Below are positions 19,991 to 28,317 of a stretch of 64,000 nucleotides of DNA, in pieces. The notes beneath the pieces are model-generated. The model did no database searches. It worked only from the letters and a program-made list of their open reading frames with translations, and was not told the origin of the DNA. Each line of letters starts with the position of its first letter. The stretch's first letter is position 1. The DNA lies in contig NZ_CP032544.1 of NCBI RefSeq assembly GCF_003867075.1, positions 3,156,001 to 3,220,000 on the forward strand. Direction: 5' to 3'. Position numbers and translations under genes: made by a program. This DNA is from Tenacibaculum mesophilum. Lineage in GTDB: Bacteria > Bacteroidota > Bacteroidia > Flavobacteriales > Flavobacteriaceae.

Positions 19991-20155
19991 ATGAGAAATA
20001 AGATATTAAAACCCACTCCTGATGAGTATTATACTAATGAGCAAGGGTATAGGGTTTTTAAAGAAGCGTATCATTTACGACGAGGATATTGTTGTAAAAG
20101 TGGTTGTAAACACTGTCCGTATGGATATGATAAAAATACCGATAGTTTCAAATAA
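19991..20155 (+). CDS. DUF5522-type cysteine-rich small protein
   Basis: 54 residues: LKPTPDEYYTNEQGYRVF, then RRGYCCKSGCKHCPYGY near 33-49. The CC-x-SGCKHCPYG cysteine cluster is characteristic of the DUF5522 family, sometimes called cysteine-rich motif following a subset of SET domains. Four closely spaced cysteines suggest a metal site. A near-consensus -7 box (GATATTTG) ends 3 nt before ATG. The stop is followed 53 nt later by the start of the DUF4197 lipoprotein gene. Confidence 0.75.
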   Translation: MRNKILKPTPDEYYTNEQGYRVFKEAYHLRRGYCCKSGCKHCPYGYDKNTDSFK

Positions 20156-20208
20156 ATGTGACAATAAATAGTTTATTGTTTCTAATAGATAAAATCAAAC
20201 AAGTAGAC

Positions 20209-20916
20209 ATGAAAAAAATTACAGTATTCTTTATTGCACTTACTTTTATGGGATGTGCAGAATTACAAAAAGTAGTAAATCAATTACCACAAGGAGGGGT
20301 GTTAACACAAGAACAGATTGGTAATGGTTTGCGTCAAGCTTTAGATAACGGAATTCAGCATCAAGTAACTAAATTAACTTCAAAAGATGGTTTTTATAAA
20401 AATGACTTGGTAAAAATTTTATTACCAGAGGAATTACAAGCAGTAGACAAGGGGTTGAGAAAGATAGGTTTAGGTAATTTAGCTGATGAAGGATTAAAAG
20501 CAATTAATAGAACTGCTGAGGATGCTGTAAAAACAGCAACTCCAATTTTTGTGAACGCCGTTAAGGAAATTACGTTTACAGATGCAAAAAATATTTTATT
20601 AGGAGCTGATAACGCAGCGACTTCTTATTTAGAAGGAAAAACAACTTCTGCATTATATGCTGAGTTTAATCCAGTTATTAAAAACTCATTTTCGAAAGTA
20701 GGAGCTGATAAAATTTGGTCAAACTTAATCACGAAATACAATAGTATTCCGTTTGTTAAAAAAGTGAATCCAGACTTAACAGACTATGTAACAACTGAAG
20801 CGTTAGATGGTGTGTTTACTATGATTTCAGTTGAAGAAAAAGGAATACGTAATAAAGTAGGATTACGTAATACAGCATTATTACGTCAGGTATTTGCGTT
20901 ACAGGATAGTAAATAG
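20209..20916 (+). CDS. DUF4197 lipoprotein
   Basis: 235 residues from ATG 20209; an upstream GTG in frame would only add a non-signal extension before MKKITVFFIALTFMGCAE. The lipobox FMGC puts the lipid on Cys16. Family landmarks follow: EQIGNGLRQALDNGIQHQV, KDGFYKNDLVKILLPEEL and AAITSYLEGKTT-like helices near 145. DUF4197 proteins are all-helical envelope proteins of unknown function. It ends in its own terminator. Confidence 0.88.
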   Translation: MKKITVFFIALTFMGCAELQKVVNQLPQGGVLTQEQIGNGLRQALDNGIQHQVTKLTSKDGFYKNDLVKILLPEELQAVDKGLRKIGLGNLADEGLKAINRTAEDAVKTATPIFVNAVKEITFTDAKNILLGADNAATSYLEGKTTSALYAEFNPVIKNSFSKVGADKIWSNLITKYNSIPFVKKVNPDLTDYVTTEALDGVFTMISVEEKGIRNKVGLRNTALLRQVFALQDSK

Positions 20917-20920
20917 AATT

Positions 20921-20952
20921 AAAAAGCTCTTGAGAAATTAAGAGCTTTTTTG
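20921..20952 (+). terminator. Rho-independent terminator
   Basis: AAAAAGCTCTT and AAGAGCTTTTT arms with a GAGAAATT loop and T-run, directly after the DUF4197 stop. Confidence 0.9.
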
Positions 20953-21066
20953 TTATTAGTAATATTAAAAATAGGGGTTTTCCCCATTTTATATTTAATT
21001 GTTTTTTTATATTGCTGTAAATCAAATAAATATGTATATTTATAATCCGTGTTAACCCAATTATAA

Positions 21067-21264
21067 ATGTCAAGAATTAATCAATTACGTAGATACAGAA
21101 AACATCTTGAAGAGAGATATCTAAGGTTGGTTGAGACAGCTAATGATTATAAATATGAAGATGAGTGCAAAAGTGATCGCTCAGCATTCAAAGCGATGAA
21201 GATATTGGAAAAACTAAATAGAATAAAATATTTAGATGAAGATATGTCAAGCCCTGTTGTGTAA
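21067..21264 (+). CDS. Small charged helical protein of unknown function
   Basis: 65 residues, rich in R, K, E and Y (NQLRRYRKHLEERYLRLVE, then SDRSAFKAMKILEKLNR), predicted as two amphipathic helices. I do not recognise a named family. Codon use looks coding and its own ATG follows an AT-rich leader. Its last 18 nt overlap the 3' end of the convergent BtuF-like gene. Confidence 0.6.
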   Translation: MSRINQLRRYRKHLEERYLRLVETANDYKYEDECKSDRSAFKAMKILEKLNRIKYLDEDMSSPVV

Positions 21265-22005
21265 CTCCTTAAAGTAATCAAAAGCTTTTAACAGTCTACT
21301 ACCGTACCAAGAAAAGTATTCACCGTCAACCAATATAGGAGTCAGGTTGTTAGTGTGTTCTATAATCTCAAGAATGTGTTTTTCTTTGAAAGGAAAAGGT
21401 TCAGAAGAAAGTAAAATTAATTCTGGTTTTTTCTTATTGATATTTTTTATGTCAACTTCTGGATACCTTTTTTCGTTAGCATAAACATTTTCAAATTTGT
21501 TTAATTCTAGCAGGTGATTTATAAACGTATTACTTGCTGCAACCATCCAAGGATTTCTCCAAATAAAATAAGCAACTTTTCTACTTTTTTTATTTTTAAT
21601 AAACTTTTTAAAATCAATTATTTTTGACTCTAATTTATTAGTTATTTTTTTAGCTTCAATTTGCTTCTCAAAAAAACTTCCGTACAAAGAAATTAACTCT
21701 ATGGAGTCTGTAAGTGTAAAAATATCAGAAACATGGGTAAACGCTACTTGCTGGCAGGCTTCTACTATTTCTTTGGTGTTTTCTTCTCTGTTACAAAGAA
21801 TAATGTCTGGTTGAAGCTCTTTAATTTTATCTATTTTTATGTTTTTGGTGCCACCAACAATAGTTTTTGTTTTAGTTAAGTGTGTTGGGTGAACGCAAAA
21901 TTTTGTTATTCCTAATATATTGTCTTCGAGACCTAAATCAACTAAAAGTTCTGTTTGACTAGGAACTAAAGAAATAATTCTTTTATATTTTTTGTTAGTG
22001 TTCAT
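21247..22005 (-). CDS. BtuF-like helical-backbone metal receptor, no signal peptide
   Basis: 252 residues of the periplasmic-binding-protein-2 fold used for B12 and iron-siderophore binding: RIISLVPSQTELLVDLGL at the start, IKELQPDIILCNREENT in the middle and YFSWYGSRLLKAFDY at the end. The N-terminus begins MNTNKKYKRIIS with no export signal or lipobox, unlike true BtuF. A cytoplasmic role or an unusual export route is therefore possible. It lies 33 nt after the LytTR regulator in the same direction. Confidence 0.8.
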   Translation of the reverse strand: MNTNKKYKRIISLVPSQTELLVDLGLEDNILGITKFCVHPTHLTKTKTIVGGTKNIKIDKIKELQPDIILCNREENTKEIVEACQQVAFTHVSDIFTLTDSIELISLYGSFFEKQIEAKKITNKLESKIIDFKKFIKNKKSRKVAYFIWRNPWMVAASNTFINHLLELNKFENVYANEKRYPEVDIKNINKKKPELILLSSEPFPFKEKHILEIIEHTNNLTPILVDGEYFSWYGSRLLKAFDYFKELHNRA

Positions 22006-22038
22006 TAAACAAAATTAATGATTCAAAAGAAAGGATTT

Positions 22039-22815
22039 TTATTTAACACCCATAAGTTCTTGAAAATCTTTTTTATAGCTTTTACTTACTCTAAAAGTTT
22101 TGTTATCGTTAATTTTTACATCTGTCTCACCATAATTGGAAGTGATGATCTCATCAATAAAATTAGAGTTGATTATAGTAGATCTGTGAATTCTAACAAA
22201 AAAATTAGAGTTTAACCTTTTAATTATGCTTGATAAAGATTCACGTAGTAGATACTTTTTATTATCAGTAGTGAAAATTTCTACATAATAACCTGAAGCG
22301 GATATATACTTAATAGCGTTTCGTTCTAAGAAAATTATTTTGTTTCCCGATTTAATATTAATCTTGGTTCCTTTTACAGGCATTTCAATAGGAGTCTTCT
22401 CTTTTACTAGATCTATGATGTTATCTAAATCTGAAAGTTTTTCTATTTTCTTATAATCAATAACCTTTTTAATAGAAGCATAAAAACGATCTTCTTTTAA
22501 TGGTTTTAAAAGATAATCAAAAGCAAAGTAGTCAAAAGCTTTCACAGCATGTTCGTTAGAAGAAGCTGTGAAAATAAAAATAGGCTTTTTAGGTAGAGTT
22601 ATTTTTTCGATAATATCAAACCCAGTCATATCGTTTATTTTGGTGTCAAGATATACAACATCTGGGTTTAAAGTGTTGATTTTCTTTATAGCGTCTAAGC
22701 CATTAGAAGATTCATCAACAGTTTCTATAAAACTGTAATCGCTCACTAAGTTTTTAAACCGAAGTCTAGCAGAATTTTCTTCGTCAACGATTAGAATTGA
22801 TATTTTCATTTTCAT
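22039..22815 (-). CDS. LytTR-family response regulator
   Basis: 258 residues. The receiver domain (about 3-120) has acidic residues D11/E12, phospho-acceptor D57 in VVYLDTKI, FTASS and the conserved lysine in LLKPLKED. The C-terminal LytTR DNA-binding domain (about 150-255) has ISASGYYVEIFTTDNKKYLLRESL and FVRIHRSTIINSNFI. LytTR regulators bind paired direct repeats. The cognate histidine kinase is not in the window. It is divergent from the first SusC/SusD pair, whose leader carries direct repeats. A 13-bp palindrome (AACTGTAACAGTT) lies 15 nt before its start. Confidence 0.93.
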   Translation of the reverse strand: MKMKISILIVDEENSARLRFKNLVSDYSFIETVDESSNGLDAIKKINTLNPDVVYLDTKINDMTGFDIIEKITLPKKPIFIFTASSNEHAVKAFDYFAFDYLLKPLKEDRFYASIKKVIDYKKIEKLSDLDNIIDLVKEKTPIEMPVKGTKINIKSGNKIIFLERNAIKYISASGYYVEIFTTDNKKYLLRESLSSIIKRLNSNFFVRIHRSTIINSNFIDEIITSNYGETDVKINDNKTFRVSKSYKKDFQELMGVK

Positions 22816-23169
22816 TTTATTTTCCTAGGAACTGTAACAGTTGAAGTTATAGAATACCCTAATTTCATAGTTGTTTAACAATTGTTGAGATTTAATAATT
22901 ATACTTCCAAATTAGTAATTTAAGGAACTTACTATTTGAATACAATTTGTGGCAAAAATAAAGAAGAACTCCTTTAAAAGCTAGTAAAAATAGTAGGCTT
23001 TTAATATTTTAACATTAATTAACAGGTGGCTTTTTTTAATGAGCATGTTGTTAACTTCTTAAAATTGTTTTTTCACATCAAATTAAAAGGTGTTAACTTC
23101 AAAAAGGTGTTAACAAAAACTTATAGCCTTTAGATTTACAACTGTTAATTAATAAAAATTTAATAATTT
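22816..23169. promoter_or_regulatory. Divergent intergenic region between lytTR and susC1
   Basis: 354 bp without a gene. It holds AACTGTAACAGTT (22830-22842) next to the regulator start. Nearer susC1 there are repeats of GTTAAC: GTTAACTTC at 23050-23058 and again at 23092-23100 (42 nt apart), and the 13-mer AAAAGGTGTTAAC at 23085-23097 and 23102-23114. These are candidate sites for the adjacent LytTR regulator or another activator. No clear TAnnTTTG box was found. Confidence 0.45.
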
Positions 23170-26100
23170 ATGAATCTACATTTGAAAAATGTAATCTGTG
23201 TATTTTTATTCTTCAGTTTTTTACTGAATATGAGCGCACAGGAGAAAAAAATCACTGGAGTGGTATCTGATAGTGCAGGACCTTTACCTGGTGTGAATGT
23301 AATTTTAAAAGGTACGACCATGGGTACTGAAACAGACTTTGATGGTAAGTATTCATTAAACGCAAAAACAGGAGATGTTTTAGTTTTTAGTTTCGTTGGA
23401 ATGCAAGTAACTGAGAGAACAGTGGGAGCAGGATCAGAACTAAATGTTTTAATGAAAGAAGATGCTAACATATTAGATGAAATAGTAGTTGTTGGTTATG
23501 GAACAACAACTAAACAATCTTTTACAGGTACAGCAAAAGTTGTTAAAACAGAAAATTTAGAAGCAAAAAGTGTTTCTAATGTGTCTCAGGCTTTAGCAGG
23601 AGAAATAGCAGGGGTTAATGTAATTAATACATCAGGACAACCAGGAACAGCTGCTACTATTCGTATTCGTGGTTTTGGTTCTGTTAATGGAAACAGAGAT
23701 CCTTTATATGTAGTAGATGGTGTGCCTTTTTCTGGTTCTATTAACTCAATAAACCCATCAGATATTGAATCTACAACTGTTTTAAAGGATGCGTCAGCAA
23801 CAGCTATTTACGGTTCTAGAGGAGCAAATGGTGTGATTATGATTACTACTAAAACTGGAAAATCAGGAAAAACGTCAGTTGAAGTTGATTTAAAAACAGG
23901 GGTTAACTTTCAGTTATTACCAAGATATGATGTAATAAAATCACCAGATGAGTATATAGAGTTGTCATGGCACGCAATGGCTAACCAAGGTTTGTTTGAT
24001 GGAAAAACAAATGATGGAGCAGCTTATGCAAACCAAAATTTGTTTTCAAGAGGAGGTATAAGAGATGTTTTTAATTATTTCTCAACAAATGATGTTTCTC
24101 AAATAATTGACCCAGTAACAGGAAAAGTAAGACCTGGGGTGTCTAGAAAGTACACTCCAGAAGAATGGTCAGATTATGCTTTTCAATCATCAATCAGAAC
24201 TGAAGCAAATGTTAAGATGAGTGGAGGGAGTGAAAATACTAAATATTTTAGTTCTTTTGGATATCTAGACGATAAAGGATATTCGATTAACTCAGGTTAT
24301 AAAAGGTATGCATCAAGATTAAATATTACACATAAACCAGCAGAATGGTTAACAGCTAAGGCTAATGTTGGATATACATTAGGAAGAACAACACAAAATG
24401 GGCAGTCGGAAGATTCAGGTAGTGTTTTCTGGTTTGTAGATAATATCCCTTCGATTTATCCTTTATTCGAACGTGACGCAGAAGGTAATCCTATAAAAGA
24501 TACAAAATATGGAGGAAATAAATACGATTATAGAGACCGAGGTTTTGGTGGAGGTACAAATGCTTTAGGTAATGCTCAACATAATTTTATTGGTTCTGAT
24601 CGTCACTCATTAAATGGTAATTTTTCATTTAAAGTATCTCTTTTAGAAGGGTTAGAATTTGAAACACAATATGGGGCTCAATATTATAGTAGAATCTATA
24701 ATGAAGTTCAAAACCCATTTTATGGTTTTGCTGTTCAGCAAAGAGGAACTTTATTTAAAAGAAACTCTAGTGCTCTAACACAAAACTTTTTAAATATTTT
24801 TAGATTTAATAAAAAATTTGGAAACCATAGTTTTTCTGCTTTAGCAGCACACGAAACAAACCAAAGTGAGTATGAAACAAGTACTTTGAGTAAAAATAAG
24901 GTAGTTAATTTACAAAATGGATTAAAAGATCCTCATAACTATGTGGTAGTGTCAGCTCCTCCAACAGGGTATAGAACTAAGTCAGCTTTAGAAAGTTATT
25001 TCGGGCAAGTATCATATAACTACAAAAGAAAGTATTATTTCTCAGGAGCTATAAGACGTGATGGTTCTTCAAGGTTTGCAAAAGATAAATGGGGTACTTT
25101 TGGTTCAGTAGGTGCTTCATGGGTTTTATCTGAAGAAAATTTCATTTCAAATATAGATTTTATTGATTTTTTAAAGTTTAAAGCAAGTTATGGTATTTTA
25201 GGTGATCAAGCCGGAGTTGATATATACTCAGGGAGAAATACATATACTATTGGTAACTTAGGAGGTGAAATTTCATTAAGACCAAATGATTTACAAAACC
25301 CGTATTTAACTTGGGAAACTTCTAAGATGTTTCAAACTGGTTTAGAGTTTACTATTTTTAATAATAAGTTAGAAGGTGCTTTTGATTATTATGTTAAGAA
25401 CACAGAAGACTTAATCTTTGAAAGAGGTGTAGCTCCATCTACAGGTAATGAAATTTTAGATGTAAATGATGGTACGCTAAGAAACTCTGGATTTGAATTT
25501 GATTTAACTGCACATTTATTAGATAAAGAAAATTATAAATTAGATTTTGGTATTAATGGAGAGATGTTTAACAGTAAGTTAACAGAAATGCCTATTGATC
25601 CATCTACAGGAGAAAGAAAGGTTTTAGATATTTCAGGAGGTTATGGTAGAGCTAAAGATAAAGGAATTTATGATTATTATTTAAGAGAATGGGCTGGGGT
25701 AGATACACAAACAGGGAACCCTCTTTGGAATCAATACTACCATGATGCTAATAATAATGGAACAGTAGATGCTGGTGAAGGTATTAAAAGTTTAACTGAA
25801 TATAAAAGACAATTTCCAAATAACGCAATTAGCAAAACTACAACAAATGAGTACAGTGATGCTACTCAAAAGTTTATAGGAAAATCTATTATTCCTAAAG
25901 TTAGAGGAGCGTTCAGATTGAATGCTAAAATACATGACTTTACAATAAACACTTTATTTGGTTATAGTTTAGGAGGATACTCATATGATAATGTATATGC
26001 AGGTTTAATGGATAATAGTCAAGTAGGGTCAGATAACTGGCATACTGATATTCGAAATAGCTGGAAAAACCCAGGAGATGTTACTAACGTACCAAGATTA

Positions 26101-26382
26101 ATAAGTGATAGAAATTTACAAGTAAACTCTGTATCGTCTCGCTTTATAACGTCAACAGACTATTTAGCTTTAAGTAATGTAAGATTAGGATATACAGTTC
26201 CTAGTAGTTTTATTGAAAACTCAGGAGTAAAATCTTTAAATCTATGGATAGCGGGTGATAACTTATTTTTATTAAGTGCAAGAGAAGGTTTTAATCCTAT
26301 GACTTCTGAGACAGGTTCATCAAGTGTATATCGCTATCAGCCATTATCTACAATAACTTTTGGTGTAAGAGCTAAATTTTAA
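23170..26382 (+). CDS. SusC-family TonB-linked outer-membrane transporter 1
   Basis: 1070 residues. A signal peptide (about 1-23, ending NMSAQ) is followed by a carboxypeptidase-D regulatory-like domain (ITGVVSDSAGPLPGVNVILK...DFDGKYSL), a TonB-box-like segment EIVVVGYGTTTK near 105-116, and a plug domain (VSQALAGEIAGVNV, IRIRGFGSVNGNRDPLYVVD, LKDASATAIYGSRGANGVIM). A long beta-barrel ends in FGVRAKF with the expected C-terminal aromatic. It imports a ligand captured by the SusD lipoprotein encoded 13 nt downstream. No glycoside hydrolase or peptidase is adjacent, so the substrate is unknown. Confidence 0.95.
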   Translation: MNLHLKNVICVFLFFSFLLNMSAQEKKITGVVSDSAGPLPGVNVILKGTTMGTETDFDGKYSLNAKTGDVLVFSFVGMQVTERTVGAGSELNVLMKEDANILDEIVVVGYGTTTKQSFTGTAKVVKTENLEAKSVSNVSQALAGEIAGVNVINTSGQPGTAATIRIRGFGSVNGNRDPLYVVDGVPFSGSINSINPSDIESTTVLKDASATAIYGSRGANGVIMITTKTGKSGKTSVEVDLKTGVNFQLLPRYDVIKSPDEYIELSWHAMANQGLFDGKTNDGAAYANQNLFSRGGIRDVFNYFSTNDVSQIIDPVTGKVRPGVSRKYTPEEWSDYAFQSSIRTEANVKMSGGSENTKYFSSFGYLDDKGYSINSGYKRYASRLNITHKPAEWLTAKANVGYTLGRTTQNGQSEDSGSVFWFVDNIPSIYPLFERDAEGNPIKDTKYGGNKYDYRDRGFGGGTNALGNAQHNFIGSDRHSLNGNFSFKVSLLEGLEFETQYGAQYYSRIYNEVQNPFYGFAVQQRGTLFKRNSSALTQNFLNIFRFNKKFGNHSFSALAAHETNQSEYETSTLSKNKVVNLQNGLKDPHNYVVVSAPPTGYRTKSALESYFGQVSYNYKRKYYFSGAIRRDGSSRFAKDKWGTFGSVGASWVLSEENFISNIDFIDFLKFKASYGILGDQAGVDIYSGRNTYTIGNLGGEISLRPNDLQNPYLTWETSKMFQTGLEFTIFNNKLEGAFDYYVKNTEDLIFERGVAPSTGNEILDVNDGTLRNSGFEFDLTAHLLDKENYKLDFGINGEMFNSKLTEMPIDPSTGERKVLDISGGYGRAKDKGIYDYYLREWAGVDTQTGNPLWNQYYHDANNNGTVDAGEGIKSLTEYKRQFPNNAISKTTTNEYSDATQKFIGKSIIPKVRGAFRLNAKIHDFTINTLFGYSLGGYSYDNVYAGLMDNSQVGSDNWHTDIRNSWKNPGDVTNVPRLISDRNLQVNSVSSRFITSTDYLALSNVRLGYTVPSSFIENSGVKSLNLWIAGDNLFLLSAREGFNPMTSETGSSSVYRYQPLSTITFGVRAKF

Positions 26383-26395
26383 ATTTTAAAAACAT

Positions 26396-27883
26396 ATGAA
26401 AAAATATATAAAACCAATATTATTAGGAGCAATTACAGCTTTTTCAGTAAGCTGTAGTGATGATTTTCTTGAAGAAAGCCCTACAGAAAATGTGACTGTT
26501 AACGATGTGGCTGAAACAGGAAAGATTTACCCAGATATTTTAGATGGAACTTTAAGAGGTATATATGAAACTATGTTTCAGGTAGAAACAGGAGGGACTG
26601 AAGACCATGAAGATTATGGACAAAAAGGCTACGACCTTATAAGTGATATTTTGTCTGGTGACATTGCATTAGCTCAAAATATCTATAATAGATACAGTAA
26701 TGTTGCCCAATTAACTTCTACTAATGATTTCACGTTTACGACTCCAAATTTTATAGCTTGGAGATATTATTATAGAATAATTAATTCTAGTAATTTAGTA
26801 ATAAAATCATTAGGAGGTAATGATGCTGCAATTACTGATGCTAATAGAGAGCAAATGGGACAAGCTAAAGCTTTAAGAGCCTATGGTTATTTTTACCTAA
26901 CTCAGTTATATATTCCAGAATATACACCTACATCTAAGGTTTTACCTATATATACTGAAGCTAATTCTGAAGCTCAACCACAAAGTACAACAGAAGAAGT
27001 GTATAAGTTAATGATAAAAGATTTAGAGGAGTCAATTTCTCTTCTAGATTCATACAGTAGAAGTAATTTATACCAAATAAATAAACATGTAGCAAAAGGT
27101 CTCTTAGCTTATGTTTATGCGTCAAGAGGTTTAAATGATGACAATATCAAAGCTAAAGAATTAGCAGAAGAGGTTATAACTGAAGGAGGTTTTCCTTTGA
27201 CTTCTAAAAAGAAAGTTACAGGAGGTTTTAATAATGTAGCTGAAAATCCGAGTTGGATGTGGGGAGTTGATCTTACTATTGACAACGGACTAGATTTAGT
27301 GTCTTGGTGGGGACAAATGGATTACTATACATTCAGTTACCAGTCGTTTGGAGATTTAAAACAAATAGATTTAGGTTTATATAACTCTATAAAAGATAAG
27401 GATGTTAGAAAAACTCAGTTTGATGGTGATACAGACTCAGGAAGTTATTTAATGCCAATTAATAAGTTTTATCACCCAGCAAAAAAGTTTAGAGGTCAAC
27501 GAAATGTAGATACTGATTATATTTATATGAGAGTTGATGAAATGTATTTATTATCTGCTGAAATGTCTGCCAAAGAAGGTTTAGAGGGAGATGCTAAAAA
27601 TCGTTTAAAAGATTTATTAGCAGAAAGATACGATGACGTAGCTGATTATGCATACGTTGATGGTTTATCAGGACAAGCTTTGCAAGATGAAATTTATTTA
27701 CAAACAAGAATTGAGTTTTGGGGTGAAGGAAAAAGTTACTTAGCACTAAAAAGAAATAAAGCAACTTTAACTAGAGGTTCAAATCATTTATATTTAGCAG
27801 GTGATTCTATGAATTATAATGATGATAGATTAGTTCTTGAAATTCCACAAGCAGAAGTTCAAAATAATCCATTTATAAATTAA
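26396..27883 (+). CDS. SusD/RagB-family surface lipoprotein 1
   Basis: 495 residues with lipobox SVSCSDDF (Cys20). TPR-like helices typical of SusD are seen in IAWRYYYRIINSSNLVI, QAKALRAYGYFYLTQLY and YIYMRVDEMYLLSAEM. The C-terminal RIEFWGEGKSYLALKRNK block is diagnostic. It is the ligand-capture lid of the SusC barrel encoded 13 nt upstream. The ORF ends just before two perfect palindromes. Confidence 0.94.
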   Translation: MKKYIKPILLGAITAFSVSCSDDFLEESPTENVTVNDVAETGKIYPDILDGTLRGIYETMFQVETGGTEDHEDYGQKGYDLISDILSGDIALAQNIYNRYSNVAQLTSTNDFTFTTPNFIAWRYYYRIINSSNLVIKSLGGNDAAITDANREQMGQAKALRAYGYFYLTQLYIPEYTPTSKVLPIYTEANSEAQPQSTTEEVYKLMIKDLEESISLLDSYSRSNLYQINKHVAKGLLAYVYASRGLNDDNIKAKELAEEVITEGGFPLTSKKKVTGGFNNVAENPSWMWGVDLTIDNGLDLVSWWGQMDYYTFSYQSFGDLKQIDLGLYNSIKDKDVRKTQFDGDTDSGSYLMPINKFYHPAKKFRGQRNVDTDYIYMRVDEMYLLSAEMSAKEGLEGDAKNRLKDLLAERYDDVADYAYVDGLSGQALQDEIYLQTRIEFWGEGKSYLALKRNKATLTRGSNHLYLAGDSMNYNDDRLVLEIPQAEVQNNPFIN

Positions 27884-27884
27884 T

Positions 27885-27912
27885 TTTTTTAGTAAATCGA
27901 TTTACTAAAAAA
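27885..27912. terminator. AT-rich perfect palindrome after susD1
   Basis: TTTTTTAGTAAATC mirrored by GATTTACTAAAAAA, starting 1 nt after the stop codon. It could serve as a bidirectional terminator or as an RNA-stability hairpin. Confidence 0.55.
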
Positions 27913-27929
27913 TAAGCGTTCCCCTAAAA

Positions 27930-27963
27930 AAAATGGGCAGAGAATTAATTCTCTGCCCATTTT
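27930..27963. terminator. GC-containing perfect palindrome, terminator of susCD1
   Basis: AAAATGGGCAGAGAATT and AATTCTCTGCCCATTTT form a 17-bp perfect stem with terminal T-run. It is the most stable terminator candidate after susD1. Confidence 0.8.
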
Positions 27964-28055
27964 ATAGTATAGTAATAGTTTTTCAATTCAAATAAAAGGT
28001 AATTCAAATCAAAGTTATAATAATGAAAAGTTAAGCTTAATACATTTGCTGTAAC

Positions 28056-28139
28056 TTATACCAACTTTGTTTTCATTGGTGTAATTATTTGAATTAATTA
28101 TTATAAAGTCAAGGAGTCATTAACCTTGGCTTTTTTTGT
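28056..28139 (+). ncRNA. Two-hairpin element, copy 1
   Basis: First hairpin: arms TTATACCAA and TTGGTGTAA around the loop CTTTGTTTTCA. Then the shared linker TTATTTGAATTAATT, then a terminator-like hairpin GTCAAGG-AGTCATTAA-CCTTGGC with a T-run. The second copy (33135-33215) keeps the loop core, linker and terminator. Its first stem has ATTAA/TTAAT where this one has ACCAA/TTGGT, two compensating base-pair changes. This suggests a structured RNA. Confidence 0.5.
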
Positions 28140-28317
28140 TTTATAAATAGTTATTTTGTTGTTTTTTATCTTCTTTTGTCTTTTTTTGTTATTTTTTTAA
28201 CTTTTTTTATGTTAAAATTACAGTTTTTTTAGTTTTATTTTATTGTTTTTTTAATTTTATAAGATATCAATTTTAAGGCTCTTGTAGTGAGAGTTTTAAG
28301 TTTAAAAATTTTAATTT

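Larger units (their letters stand above)
27884..28317. other. Spacer between the two SusC/SusD pairs
   Basis: 434 bp without a gene. In order it holds a 28-bp palindrome (27885-27912), a 34-bp palindrome (27930-27963), the first copy of a two-hairpin element (28056-28139), and then a long T-rich stretch (about 28140-28250) leading to susC2. A small hairpin, CTCT...AGAG, lies near 28280. No recognisable -7 box was found in front of susC2. Confidence 0.6.

Noticed and set aside
28140..28250. T-rich tract before susC2 as a coding or CRISPR-like repeat
   Set aside because: There is no repeat unit with regular spacing and no open frame; it is simple base bias.
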